Below are positions 20,199 to 31,130 of a DNA stretch of 64,000 nt, piece after piece. Origin of the DNA: Branchipolynoe longqiensis (Eukaryota; Annelida; Polychaeta; Phyllodocida; Polynoidae); assembly GCA_030323885.1 (NCBI GenBank), contig CM059197.1, forward strand, positions 33,001,884 to 33,065,883, given 5' to 3'. The stretch's first letter is position 1. Every line of letters starts with the position of its first letter. The notes beneath the pieces are model-generated. The model was given only the letters and a program-made list of their open reading frames with translations, searched no databases and was not told the origin of the DNA. A program made the position numbers and the translations under genes.

Positions 20199-20380
20199 TG
20201 TAGTAGTCTGCACTGACCTCTCAGGCAAGTAGCCACATATACAGGTAGGCATGGGTTGTATTGTGATATCAGGGAGCATAGGTGGTGTAATGTTTAGGAC
20301 ACTGGCCCGGAATGCAAAGCGATGTGGGTTCGAGTCCCACGCTAGGTGCAATATTTCCCATTTTCTTCACCCCCAAGAGA
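20199..20380 (+). mobile_element. SINE-B, tandem second copy, 3'-truncated
   Basis: Restarts at GTAGTCTGCACTGACCTCTC directly after the first copy. The head has GGTGGTGTAATGTTTAGGAC and GGGTTCGAGTCCCAC. The body is cut shortly after CCCATTTTCTTCACCCCC, where a MITE-Q begins. Confidence 0.8.
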
Positions 20381-20384
20381 GTAT

Positions 20385-20755
20385 GATGAAGTGTCACATT
20401 TTCAAAATAAAAACCACTTCCCTAGATTTGGTCATACATATGTACCTTAGGTATTTGTCCATTTGTTAAGCAATACTTGTTGTATACAAGGGCATGCACC
20501 ATATCAATTTAAAAGAATCTATTAAAGCTGAAGCCTATGGTTTCAGAATTCAACTTGTGCACTGAAGTTAATTTGCACTGAAGTTAATTTGAAGTGAAAA
20601 ATGCAAAACTATCTAAAAAAAAAGAAAAAAAGTAACAATTCACAAGAAAGTTAATTCTTGCTAATGTAAGGTAGATTCAACCAATCAACCAACTATATTT
20701 ATCTCTTAATAATTGGTAAAACCTCAGATCCATCAGACTCTTCAGCCGTAAACTT
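20385..20755. mobile_element. MITE-Q, diverged
   Basis: Family blocks: TTTTCAAAATAAAAACCAC, CTATTAAAGCTGAAGCCTA, and a terminal ATCCATCAGACTCTTCAGC. TIRs are eroded. Confidence 0.6.
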
Positions 20756-20969
20756 AAAATCTCTGATGGCTTTGAGTTTCTGCCCTATTTTAGCTGCGTG
20801 TGCACAAATATCCTAGCTAAATGACCTAGGTTCAATTCCACCAGTACCGTAGTTAATATAAATAACGGCAGCCGCATGTATATTCATTATTTAATATCAG
20901 AATGCATTAAAAAATAGACGATTTCTTCCATGCCCCACACTTTGATATGAAAAACAGTATATATAAAAA

Positions 20970-21157
20970 ATCATCCAGTGCGACTGACACTTGTCGACAC
21001 CCGTTGTAGGGGTGGTGGGCCGCAGGTGGCGCCACCAGTCAAGTGCGGAGTCTTATGGAGAATAACAATGGTAATAACTATAATATAGTAATATAATATA
21101 TATTGGAAACAATTCACTTCATGTTTTTATACTCGCATAACTCGTTATACATAACAC

Positions 21158-21178
<21 letters not shown>
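20970..21178 (+). repeat. Rep-GC dispersed repeat (GGTGGCGCCACC)
   Basis: CGACTGACACTTGTCGACAC, GGGCCGCAGGTGGCGCCACC, then TTATACTCGCATAACTCG 120 bp downstream. The same order appears at 58757-59260, at 60340-60640 and in the inverted duplication at 50815-51700. Confidence 0.75.

Positions 21179-21222
<44 letters not shown>
21165..21222. repeat. (TA)n with TG interruptions
   Basis: About 55 bp of TATATA with TGTATA interruptions, at the end of the Rep-GC copy. Confidence 0.9.
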
Positions 21223-21224
<2 letters not shown>

Positions 21225-21494
21225 TATTTTGGTTTTATATGTGATGCATAAGGATTATGCGTATATTATCGATCTTCCTGCAATCAGGATGATCCATGTA
21301 TTTATTACCCTCCTTTCTCCTGGAGACGGCTAGCGCCGCCACTCTGTGTGTTTAGATGTGATTATACGAGTATAAATGCAGGGTACCATGTACACCCTAT
21401 ATTTCCTCTGTGCACATTGGTGGAGTGCCCCCCCCCCCCACCTCCCGGCTCTCGGGTAAATTGGCGGGCGGGCGCCCCCCTCACGATATATATA

Positions 21495-21671
21495 CAGTAA
21501 AGCTTCTCTAACCGACCACCCTCACAGATCGCCCAGTCCCCTACCTCGATCGCTTTATTTGGGTCCCACCAATACCATTGTAACTATATGCTAACTCCCT
21601 AAACCGATCACCTCCCTAAATGGACCACTTAAAGTCGACCTGAAGGTCGGTCAATTTAGAGAGGTTTACTG
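21495..21671. mobile_element. Pogo-like MITE-P1, full length
   Basis: CAGTAAAGCTTCTCTAACCG left TIR and TTAGAGAGGTTTACTG right TIR, each bordered by TA. The interior GATCGCTTTATTTGGGTCCC block is shared with the other copies, in inverted orientation to 15531. Confidence 0.9.
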
Positions 21672-21748
21672 TATATGCTTCCATGCGAGTGGCGAGTCCC
21701 ACCCCGCGAAGAGGGGGTGTGGGGGCGGGGGGTGAGAGCATGCTGATT

Positions 21749-21846
21749 CCCGATAAATGGTAGTATTTTAGCCGGGCGCTGAAAAAAAAGTTTGGATTAA
21801 CCGATCGTTTGGTTTAACCGAGCTTGGTTTAACGGGGTTGTACTGT
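21749..21846 (+). mobile_element. MITE-P2 solo end
   Basis: TTTGGATTAACCGATCGTTT, GGTTTAACCGAGCTTGGTTT and AACGGGGTTGTACTG followed by TA. It matches the right end of 19090-19598. Confidence 0.8.
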
Positions 21847-22013
21847 ATATGAATACACTAACGTTACCTTCCCATTCTGTTCTTTCAGGTAAGTAGCTGT
21901 GCGTTTTTACACCGGGTCCTTAAGGGTCGCGATGCAAGGTAGGTAAGGAAAGAACCCTGTGATATTCTTACTGCCATGTCATACTCATAGTTATAGATAG
22001 CCTACCGAAAGTG

Positions 22014-22255
22014 ATTGGGGTTTGACGTCTCAGCAACATTTGAGGTTCTATCAAAGTCTCTTATTTACTACAGTAGAATCGTTGGTTCTATCATGAATAA
22101 TGCCGATTCGTGACGTTCTACACCTATTATAGCTTTATAGTGCTGCCCAGGCGGAGTATATAGTCGCTGGTACCATGATATAATACACTATTCAGTCATA
22201 TTATCATCCCTCTTACTCTTAGTGAAATAACCAGTTGTTGGTTGACCTAACCTAC
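22014..22255 (-). mobile_element. SINE-A, old and degenerate
   Basis: A minus-strand relic: GACGTCTCAGCAACATTTGA (3' end reversed), CTTTATAGTGCTGCCC, CATGATATAATACACTATTC, AACCAGTTGTTGG. The head is not recognizable. Confidence 0.65.
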
Positions 22256-22307
22256 AAATACCGCGCATCCGAAAAAAAATTATGTTTGGGTTAACTTCGT
22301 TGTTTGT

Positions 22308-22352
22308 TTATTGGGGTTTTGCATCTTTGCACCAGATAAGATCATATCAAGA
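22308..22352 (-). mobile_element. SINE-A 3' end fragment abutting LINE-X
   Basis: TTGTTTGTTTATTGGGG, then GCACCAGATAAGATCATATC, is the reversed SINE-A tail. It is cut at GATCATATCAAGAC, where the (ATC)n tail of LINE-X starts. Confidence 0.7.
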
Positions 22353-22705
22353 CTCATCATCATCATCATGCTGTCAGTCGCAATGCGACAAAGACTGCTG
22401 TCATTACTTAACTGCCGCTTTGTGCGGTTGTATATTTCATAAAAGCTGCTTGCAAAGTGTTGAAGTGCTGCTGGCTTTTGCAAGTTACTAGCGGCACTCT
22501 CTCAGGGAGAAAATAGAGGTCTCCCACCGGCAAGAACATGTCAAGACAGTCGCAAAACTATTTGTCCCTGCAGTGGCTGGTTGGAAGATGTTGGGAGTTC
22601 CATTCATCGCCACCCTTAATGCTGCCACGATAACATGGTTTTCTGTTAGGGTTTGCTCCCTTAGCCTTTGATTCTATCAAGAACCAGAACTTGAACCACA
22701 AGGCA
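22353..22705 (-). pseudogene. LINE-X 3' end, internally deleted
   Basis: On the minus strand it ends in a (GAT)n tail after GACTGACAGCATGATG. The RT C-terminal coding stretch found at 7835-8077 is missing, while the flanking block (CCAGCCACTGCAGGGACAAA) is kept. The same type of deletion appears in the copies at 55336 and 63417. Confidence 0.7.
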
Positions 22706-22752
22706 GTAGTGGTCTACAACTTTGCAATGCAGGGGCGTCAAACTCCCTGAGG

Positions 22753-23067
22753 TATTTTAGCACCTAAGGTATCCGAGGTACTGCAATACCCACATACCAC
22801 AGCAATACATATCAAGACTAGTGCCCACTTTTGACGGTGCGCAATGCTGGTGACTTTACAGTGCTGCCCTAGTTGGAAACCAGGCCACCAAAACCATAAC
22901 CCAATAGCCCATTCAGTCACATTATCATGTCCCTGAGCATCAGACTAGGTACAAACAAGTGTGAATTTTGTAAGTCATTGATTTGACTCGGGCTGTGTTT
23001 GAACTCACGACCTGCTGTCCGGGGAAGCCAGCCAACCCTCTTAGTAATTCGGCCATTCCCGACTTGG
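22753..23067 (-). mobile_element. SINE-A, diverged
   Basis: The minus strand shows the head ATGGCCGAATTACTAAGAGG and degenerate B box, then AATCAATGACTTACAAAATT, a diverged body and a poorly preserved 3' end. Confidence 0.8.
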
Positions 23068-23364
23068 TTGGGAATCGATTGTGGGTGGTTGCCATGACCT
23101 GACGCTCTAACCACAATGCTACCTGTTCATTTCCGCTACACATGTCACATGTTGTCACGGCTTCCGGTACGCGAGGTCTAGGAGTTAACAGTTAGATTAC
23201 GTGACTAATGTCCTTTGCCAATATGTCATGTTAGAGTCAAAATGTTTACTGAACTCGAATACGATATATATATGTGTGAATGTATGTGAGGCTTGCAGTG
23301 TTCCCTAGGACATCTCGAACTAACACATCACCGAGCTGTTTCACATATCAATTCTTATTCAATG
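23068..23364. other. No gene seen
   Basis: Unique AT-rich sequence with a short (TA)n. No supportable frame. Confidence 0.5.
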
Positions 23365-23546
23365 TGTTTGCATATTGTTGCTGACCCAAGTAATGATAAT
23401 AAAATTATAATTATTATTATTAATAATTATTATTCCTAGTATTACTATCATTATCATTGCCATTGTCATTATCATTGGCATATCATTGGCAGTATCTTTA
23501 TCATTCATTGTCATCGTCATTATCATTGGCATTGGCATTGTCATGG

Positions 23547-23580
<34 letters not shown>

Positions 23581-23700
23581 CATCATGACCATCGTGAATA
23601 TGGCCTTTGCCGCCAACACGACGCTACGAAACTACCAATCAACTCATCACCTGGTTCTTGGCGTCGCCATCATCATCATCATCATCATCATCATCACCCC
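23365..23700. repeat. (ATT)n/(ATC)n/CATTGTCATTATC low complexity
   Basis: Imperfect ATT and GTCATTATCATTGGCATT units, then (ATT)n to 23580 and a clean (CAT)n at 23666-23697. The isoleucine/methionine-rich frames are artefacts. Confidence 0.9.
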
Positions 23701-23812
23701 ATCTACCCATCCATCAATCAACTAACCAACCACCTACACCTAATAAAAGAAAAACCCACTGGGAAGCATGCATATTATCTTCGACATTTTTCTTCTATGC
23801 AGAAAGCAACCA

Positions 23813-24575
23813 TAGTGGCCCATCCCTACATCTAGACTGGTCCATCCCATCTCCATCCTGGTCCTCACCATCACTATTCTTGTCCATCCCAATTTACACT
23901 GGTCCCGCCCATCTGTACACTTGTCCATCCCATCTCTATCCTGGTCCAGCCCATTTATACACTAGTCCTGCCCATATCTATACTGCTCCCACTCACCTTT
24001 ACAGTGGTCCATCCCATCTCTGTCCTGGTCTCGCCCATCTTTATCCTGGCCCCGCCCATTTCTATTCTGGTCACGCCCATATCTACACTGGTCCCGCCCA
24101 TCTCTACACTAGTCCCGTCCTTCTCTATCTTGGTCCCACCCATCTATACACTGGTCCATCCCATCCTTATCCTGGCCCCGCCTATCTCTATTCTGGTCCT
24201 GTCCACACATCGCCACACTGGTCTTTCTCATCTTTGTACTAGTAAATCCAATTTTTACACCGATCCCACCCATATATTCATTGGTCCCACCCATATCTGC
24301 ACAGGTTTTGGCTATATCTACAATAGTCCCAGCCATATTTGCGCAATTCTCTCCCATCTCTATACTGGTCACAAAGTGGGCACACTGGTCCCATGCATAT
24401 CTCACTAGTCCCACGCATCTCTGCACTGGTCCCACCCATCTCTACCATGTTCCCCATTTCTAGGCTGGTCCCATCCGTCTCTACACTAGTCCTGCCCATC
24501 TCTACACTGGTCCCTCCCATCTCTACACTGCTCCGCATTTCTACTCTGCTTGCCATCTCTACACTGGGACCCTAG
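23813..24575. repeat. 21-bp minisatellite, about 36 copies
   Basis: Unit ACACTGGTCCCGCCCATCTCT with variants. As 21 is divisible by 3, every frame stays open: plus reads (TGPAHLY)n, minus reads (MGGTSVE)n. Copies are shuffled between a few variants. Both strands and several frames are open, which argues for a minisatellite and not a repeat protein. Confidence 0.93.
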
Positions 24576-24905
24576 TGGCAGGATCGTGCTATCCAGCTAT
24601 TACACAATCCACTCGAAATACGTCAATACCAATTGTACTCTTTAATTATGCATTATTTCCTCCGTTTTGTGATGCAGTGCAACATTGCTGAGTAGGCATA
24701 TTTCAATGGCATATATATATATGGTTCACCTATGTTAATTAATATGATTAAAAGGAAGAGATAAAAATAGATGCCAAATGTGGTTGTAGGGCTGAGTGTA
24801 GGTGTTGGTGTGGGTGTGGGGGGGCCCTGGAGTTGTTGCAGCCCTATGGTTCTCAGGCTACAGTAGGTATATATATATATATATTTGTGGGGAGGGGGGG
24901 GGGGT
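24576..24905. other. AT-rich unique sequence, candidate regulatory DNA
   Basis: About 330 bp with TTTAATTATGCATTATTTCC (homeodomain/POU-like words), then a (TA)n at 24873-24884 and a G-run at 24887-24903. No gene seen. Confidence 0.35.
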
Positions 24906-24907
24906 AA

Positions 24908-24970
24908 ATGATCATTTTATTCAGTGAATAAAGGTATTTTTTCAGCGGGGAGGCACTGGTCTTCTGGCCA
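24908..24970 (+). repeat. Rep-65 dispersed repeat
   Basis: ATTTTATTCAGTGAATAAAG, then GGAGGCACTGGTCTTCTGGC. The left half is a near-palindrome (TTATTCAGTGAATAA). Confidence 0.75.
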
Positions 24971-25679
24971 TGTTATGTTACATTCATTCATATATATAAT
25001 AGTCTAAAATCAACAAGAGTTTGATACAAGGAAAAAAAGAAGAACAAAACGAAGAATAGTGCCGTTACCCAACAGCATTGAGAGATAACGGGGTGTGAAT
25101 TATATATTGTCAGTGTTGTGGTTAGGGTAACTTTGTACTAATATACATGGAGAATATGAAGCTATTCTGTTAGTAGGATTTTATGCAGTTAAATCCTTTA
25201 CTTCCTTGCAGAGTTGATAATGAATATAATATGATGTTAGGTGTGGTTTCCCTGCGTTATTGTTAAAACTAGTTCAGTGAACTCCTTTGGAAGAAATGGT
25301 ACACATGTATGGTCAAGTGTTGTAGATGGTATGGTATATGGTCGGCGATCGAGCTGTATATATTATATGTCAGACCTATTTAGATATGTGTTTGTAAATA
25401 AACCTATGGTTCCCAGATCCCATATCGAGTTAATTAACATCACCAGCCAGTTTCACTGTGCATAGATTAAGATGGCAGCCTCTGCAGCACCACGGAGAAT
25501 AATGAGGCATGGAAGTATGAGCACAGTCGCTACATGCTTTTAATGAGGTCATCAAGACGCCGACTCGGGGAACAAGTGTCATCCATGACTGGAGAGCTCC
25601 TAGCTTTCAGTTTTCGTTAGGGCTGATACCCGGGCAGGTTAGACTCTGTGGCCCCGGTACCAACTGCGCTGGTTGCGGG
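24971..25679. other. No gene seen; unique sequence
   Basis: AT-rich to 25440, then about 200 bp of balanced sequence containing AAGATGGCAGCCTCTGCAGC, a YY1-like word and a 24-codon ATG frame with no recognizable product. No known repeat family found. Confidence 0.4.
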
Positions 25680-26378
25680 TTACTGGTTGCTGGTGGCTGG
25701 TGGCTGGTGGCTGGTTGATCGTGGCTAGTAGCTGGTTGCTGATTGCTGGTGGCTAGTTGTTGGTTGCTGGTAACTAGTTGTTTGTTGCTGGTGGCTGGTT
25801 GCTGGTTGCTAGTGGCTGGTGGTTTTATGCTGGTTGCTAGTGGTTGGTGGCTGGTGGCTGATTGCTGGTTGCTGGTTGCTGGTTGCTGATGGATGGCTGC
25901 TGGTGACTGGTTGATGGTGGTTATATGCTGGTTACTGGTGGTTGGTTGCTAGTGGTTGGTGGCTGGTTGATGGTTGCTGGTGGCTAGTTGCTGGTGGCTG
26001 GTTACTGACAGCTGGTTGCTGGTGGTTGGTTGCTGGTTGCTGGTGGTTGGTTGCTGGTTGCTAGAGGTAGCTTGCTGGTGGCTGGTGGCTAGTTGGTGGT
26101 GGCTGGTGGCTAGTTGGTGGTGGCTGGTGGCTAGTTGGTGGTGGCTGGTTGCTGGTTACTGATAGCTGGTTGCTGGTTGCTGATAGCTAGTTGCTGGTGG
26201 TTAGTTGCTGGTGGCTACTTGCTGGTTACTAGTTACTGATAGCTCGGTGCTGGTGGCTAGTTGCTGGTGGCTGCTTGCTGGTTACTAGTTACTGATAAAT
26301 GGTTGCTGTTTGTTGGTTTCTGGTTGCTGGCGGCCGCTTGCAGGTGTCTGGTTAGTGATTGCTGCTAGCTGGTTGCTG
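25675..26378. repeat. 7-bp array (TGGTTGC/TGGTGGC)
   Basis: About 100 copies of a 7-bp TGGTTGC-like unit mixed with TAGTTGC and TGATAGC. Higher-order blocks occur, for example TGGTGGCTAGTTGGTGG three times at 26085-26145. Confidence 0.94.
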
Positions 26379-26960
26379 GTTGAACGGTGCTCTCCAGCAA
26401 TCCCCGGATGTATCTGGAAGTGGAACTAAATGCACCGTGATCTCTACATAACGCCCATCCCAGGAAACAGGGCGTGTGAATTATTTAATCAGAAGCAAAT
26501 TCAACAGCATCTGCCTGTTGCATTGCACCCATCAAATGTCACCCCTTATCCGCTTAGAGTGACCTAATTATGCATCACATCTTCCCCAAGACGCCACCCA
26601 CCGAGATATTTACTTTTCGCGAAGCAATTTGCCAATTAGTGCTAGCGACCGTGTTATCTCCAATCGCCAGTGACATCTGGTTAAATCTCATGTTATATGT
26701 AAGATGAAATAATATGCATTGTATATAATTACAGGTAGTGTTTAATACAGTGTATGTTTGGGAGAAGTTTTGCCGTCATTTGAACTGAATTGTGGCATTC
26801 ATGAATTTCACCTAAAGTATAAATCTAGAAATTTGACTAATGCATCTTTTCCTGAAAGTAAACTGACGGAATGGATTTAAGTAACCTTCTTTCTACGTAA
26901 ATATTGCTTTTCCTGCGAATATGGAGGTAAATTAAAATACTAGTAATTAATCAATTAAGT
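26379..26960. other. AT-rich unique sequence without a gene; TAATTA-rich
   Basis: About 580 bp free of the window's repeat families. Several homeodomain-type words occur (CCTAATTATGCATCAC, GCCAATTAGTGC, TATTTAATCAG). Such clustering would suit a distal regulatory element, but conservation data are needed. Confidence 0.3.
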
Positions 26961-27150
26961 GGATGTATATATACATAGCTCGTATATGGATAAAGTATAT
27001 GTATGTGTGTGCATATATGTATATATATATATATTCATATATGTGTACATATGTATATATATATGTGTATGTGTATTAAGTACTGTTGCAATATGTATAC
27101 ATGTATATATGTAGATGTATGTATACCTATGCATATATATATATATAAAT
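26960..27150. repeat. TATG/TATA low-complexity tract
   Basis: Degenerate TATGTATA sequence; tyrosine/isoleucine-rich frames are artefacts. Confidence 0.85.
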
Positions 27151-27151
27151 T

Positions 27152-27290
27152 CCTCCGAGCGTGTGGAGGATAGGCCCTGCGCAGGAGGCAGAGCGGTGCA
27201 TGATGGGGGCCCCATCCCCACCCGGATAGGGGTGGAGTGCAGGACACTACAGGCATTATTACAGGCAATAAAGGCTTTATCATTATCCAT
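27152..27290 (+). repeat. Rep-K dispersed repeat
   Basis: CCCTGCGCAGGAGGCAGAGC, GGTGCATGATGGGGGCCCCA, GGACACTACAGGCATTATTA and TTTATCATTATCCATAT. It is collinear with 50232-50357. Confidence 0.8.
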
Positions 27291-27295
27291 ATATG

Positions 27296-27515
27296 AACGG
27301 ACGCAGTGATCGATTCAGTGATCGATTCACATGCAAAATGTTGGGGGTTCGAATCCCGACCGAGTATCCGGATAATGTAACTGAGTGGATATCCAGCCAT
27401 GGGGATGGCACCCTGTTCTCCCAGCGGGTCAGGACTTGCCATGAGTGTGCAGTGTCACAAGGTGGTGTCCATTCTGATATGACTTTAGGTGTTGCTAGAA
27501 TGTGAAACCCAAACA
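27296..27515 (+). mobile_element. SINE-A, internally deleted
   Basis: Head with ATCGATTCAGTGATCGATTC and GGGTTCGAATCCCGACCGAG. It jumps directly to ATCCGGATAATGTAACTGAG, losing about 60 bp of body. The 3' end is GGTGTTGCTAGAATGTGAAA. Confidence 0.85.
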
Positions 27516-27760
27516 CACATACATGTATATAGGTGTGTATATATGTGCATATATATGTGTATATATGTGTGTATATATATCTATATATGTGTACATATGT
27601 GTATATAGGTGTAAATAGGTATATATGTGAATTTATGTGCATACATGTATATATGTACATGTATGTATATATGTATATATGTATATATAATGTATATATA
27701 TATATATATATGTGTGTATATGTATATATGTATATATATATGTGTATACATATTTCAAGA
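27516..27760. repeat. TATG/TATA low-complexity tract
   Basis: TATATATGTGTATATA-type sequence with (TA)n cores. Confidence 0.88.
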
Positions 27761-28134
27761 AAATTGTAGCAGGAGTGAAGTTGATTCCGTCGATATACAG
27801 GTGGCGCCTCATTCGCGTGTGCGCCAGATTCGGCGCCTCATTCGCGCGCGCCAGTTGCATGGGTGCGTGACTCCTAATACATGTAATACAGTCGAACAGT
27901 AATAATAAATAATAATTAAACCTTGGTATGCGCTGCATTCTATATATTATTATAATTAATTATAATACACATATATATATGTATATACATATACATGTAA
28001 TATATGCTTCTATTTGCAATTGTCACGTGACTTTAATGTACAACAGGTATACAATGAGACTAGTAGTCAGTGGGTGAATTATACGGTTTACTACACACAC
28101 CTGTCGGAGGCTGAGAACCATAGGACTGAAACAA
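27761..28134. other. No gene seen
   Basis: Contains a near duplicate GGCGCCTCATTCGCG (27803 and 27834) and AT-rich sequence. No supportable frame. Confidence 0.45.
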
Positions 28135-28258
28135 TTCCAGGGTCACCCGACCCACACCCATACCCAGACCCGCACCCGCACCGATACCCACACCCGCACG
28201 CACACCCACACCCACACCCACACCCGCACCGGCACCCACACCCCTACAACCACATTTA
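28135..28258. repeat. (CCCACA)n microsatellite
   Basis: About 120 bp of CCCACA/CCCGCA hexamers. Confidence 0.92.
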
Positions 28259-28739
28259 GTATCTATTTTATCTGCTCCTTTTAATCCTATATAAGCGGGA
28301 TGTCTATAGCCGCCTTCCTAGATTAAGCATTATCAGGAAGAAGACAGGGCGGTTGCTGGTGGTGTGTGTGTGTGTGGGGGGGGGGGGGGGTGGCGTGTAC
28401 AGCTATGGCTACATACAAAGCCCCGCCGTCTACAATCTCCTCCAGCGTCCCCGTGACACAGTGACCTCGTGCATTCCTTCCTCCTTCAAAGGAGAGCTGG
28501 TGCTTTTTGTTTCGGTAATGAGCACGCGGTGCAGCTATGCGCGTGTGCACACACATCCGCACACGCCGCCTCCCACACCCGCCCCCACACCCACTCCCAA
28601 CAGGAATACGAGTTCTACTAATAATTCGCTAAGCATTCCAATTAAACATCATATAGGTGATTGCCTGTACCATGTTCCTTCACGTAAGTTGGTTTTTTAT
28701 TGGCTGACATGCGTTCTATGGAGCGTGGAAACATGTTTT
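28259..28739. other. No gene seen; GT/poly-G tract
   Basis: GTGTGTGTG followed by a 15-G run (28363-28391), then balanced unique sequence. A 191-codon plus frame crosses this region (28353-28928) but includes the G-run, the Rep-65 copy and a CCCACACC patch, and has no recognizable domain. Confidence 0.45.
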
Positions 28740-28812
28740 TTGTGGGAAAGTATTTATTCATCTGAATATGACATTTATCAGTGCCGGAGCACTGGTCGTC
28801 CTATTGGAATTG
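28740..28812 (+). repeat. Rep-65 dispersed repeat
   Basis: AGTATTTATTCATCTGAATA, then GTGCCGGAGCACTGGTCGTC. It is moderately diverged. Confidence 0.7.
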
Positions 28813-28967
28813 ACAGTCTATATAATCTAAGTTTGATCAGTGCTGTATTAGCTCGGTATTACAGCACCGATCCTGTAGAATTAAGGGAGTGGCTCCTGCT
28901 GTATAATGTACAGCACCAGTCACTGTAGTTCATGCAAAATATGGATAGCATGCTATACATCCTGAGG

Positions 28968-29272
28968 TTTTTCTTGAAGATTTATACTGCCTATCATGGA
29001 TAAGTCAGAATAGACTTGTTTTCACCATTAGACAGTTTTTTGAGAGAAAGCCCGAGCCTCCACTTCTACCAACCCAGGGGATTTTTAACCTCCCACACCA
29101 CATAGACATGGTATGAGAGCCACTGGCCTTGTTGACGCTGTAAGTTATACACAGTGGTGGATATCCAAATAAGCAGAGGTGGGGGCACGGGGAATTGAAC
29201 CACTGACCCTCAGATTAAGAGTCCAACCTAGAAAAAAGTCAGACACTCTAACCACTCTGCCACAGAGAACAG
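28968..29272 (-). mobile_element. SINE-C, near full length
   Basis: On the minus strand the head starts GTTCTCTGTGGCAGAGTGGT (A box), has a long extra loop, and GTGGTTCAATTCCCC-type B box. The body is AGCGTCAACAAGGCCAGTGG and ATGTCTATGTGGTGTGGGAG. The 3' part is CTTATCCATGATAGGCAGTA. The long variable loop recalls class II (Ser/Leu-type) tRNAs. Confidence 0.85.
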
Positions 29273-29454
29273 GTTGCAGTTGCTTTATTTGACTTACGGA
29301 TTTCAGTTATAATAGCAGGATTCATGAGTGATTTGTTAGTTAGACGCAGATAGCAGATCGGCGGACGTGAACCTAATTTGACCTCGGGTGACATAGTGCC
29401 TATGTCTGTATTAACCAACCTACAGCTGGCAGAGCCGGCTTATGCACCCAGTAC

Positions 29455-30620
29455 CCTTTGATGTAATATGATGGCGGCGACAGGCATTGTGGGGGTGTGC
29501 GGGTGGAGGGTGTGGGTGGGGTGTGGGTGTGGGTGTGGGGGGAGTGTGAAGTGGGAGTGTGGATGTGGTTGGGGTTGGTGTGATGGTAGGGGTTGGGTGT
29601 GGGGGGAGTTTGGAGTGGGAGTGTGGGTGTGGTTGGGGTTGGTGTGATGGTAGGGGTTGGGTGTGGGGGGAGTGTGGAGTGGGAGTGTGGGTGTGGTGGG
29701 GGTTGGTGTGATGGTAGGGGTTGGGTGTGGGTGGGAGTGGGAGTGTGGGTGGTGTGGTGGGGGTTGGTGTGATGGTAGGGGTTGGGGGGTGGGGGGAGTG
29801 TGGAGTGGAAGTGTGGGTGTGGTTGGGGTTGGTGTTGTGATGGTAGGGTTTGGGTGTGGGTGGGCGTGGGAGTGTGGAGTGTGGTGGGGGGCTGGTGTGA
29901 TTGTGATTGTGGGGGTTGGGTTTGGGTGGGAGTGTGGGTGGGTGTTGGCGTGGGGCTGTCGGTGGGAGTTGGGGTGGGGGCCGTGTGTGGGAGTTGGGTG
30001 TGGGTGTGGGTTGGGGTGATGGTGGGGGTTGGGTGTGGGTGGGGGTGGGAGTGTGGGGGGGAGTTGGTGTGATTGGTGATTGTGGGGGGGGTGGGATTTG
30101 GAGTGTGGGTGGGAGGGGTGGGGTGTGGGTTGGTATGATGGTGGGGGTTGAGGGTGTGAGTGCGGTGTGTGGGTGGGGGTTGGCGTGGGGCTGTGGGTGG
30201 GAGTTGGGCTGGAGCCGTGGGTGTGAGTGTGAGTGTGGGTGTGGGTTGGGGTGATGGTGGGGGTTGGGTGTGGGAGGGAGTACGAGTGTGGCTGGGAGTT
30301 GGGTGGGGGACTGTGGGTGGGAGTGTGAGTGTGGGTATGGGTGTGGGTTGGTGTGATGGTGGGGCTTGGGTGTGGGTTTGAGTGTAAGTGTGGGTGGGGG
30401 TTGGTGTTGGTGTTGGACTGTGAGTGGGAGTGGTACTTCGGATTGGAGTTGGTGTGATTGTGGGGGTTGGTGGTTGGGTGTGAGTGTGGATGTGGGTGGG
30501 GGTTGGGGTGGGGTTATGTGTGGGAGTGGGAGTGTGGGTGTAGCTTGGTGTGATGGTGGGGGTTGGTCTGGGATTGTGAGTTGGAGTGTGGGTATGGCTG
30601 CGGGTGCCGGTGGGAGTCAA
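29455..30620. repeat. G-rich minisatellite (GGTGTGATGGTGGGGGTTGG)
   Basis: About 1.16 kb of GTGTGGGTGTGGG joined to GGTTGGTGTGATGGTAGGGG. Early units have a period of about 66 bp (29576, 29642, 29708), later ones vary. Dense G3-5 runs could form quadruplexes. The 406-codon minus frame (THTPTP, TITPTP) is the translated array. Confidence 0.95.
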
Positions 30621-31130
30621 GTCCTTACCGTCACTACATCATGTAGTACATGTGTAAGTTGTCACCACATTTCCGCTATCTCAGATGTTCCAGCAGTAGG
30701 TCAGGAGTATCTGACCCAGTTAAGCTAGGTGTAATATGTTCATTTACGAATGTATACCATCTGTCAGTCCTCACCCACATATAGCTGATCACCTTTAACC
30801 AATAGGCACTGCACACACGAAGTTATTTATAGCATCAACCTCTGGTGATGACGTCATTGTGAGTTGAAATACACTTTTTTTCTTTGCAGTTTAAATCTAA
30901 ATGTTTCCTTCCGCAAACCTGCACACAATGATCCCAAGTGAAGGCTACCTTGCCTACTAGTACTACCCCCACTGCATCCACCTCCGGATGGTGCACTCTG
31001 GGATTGTTTGATCGGGGATTGTTTGATCGGGGATTGTCTTCTGGTTGCCTGGTTTTGATCTTGCAAGAAAGCGTGAGAACGTGTCAAATGCATTTGTTTG
31101 TATTTCCTAGGGTCTTGGATTGGGGTAGCT
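30621..31130. other. No gene seen
   Basis: Unique sequence with a direct repeat of TTGTTTGATCGGGGA (31002 and 31017). A 158-codon plus frame from 30938 runs through it into the repeat below and has no recognizable domain. Confidence 0.4.

Noticed and set aside
29400..30620. 406-codon threonine/proline/histidine-rich minus frame
   Set aside because: Translation of a G-rich minisatellite with variable period.
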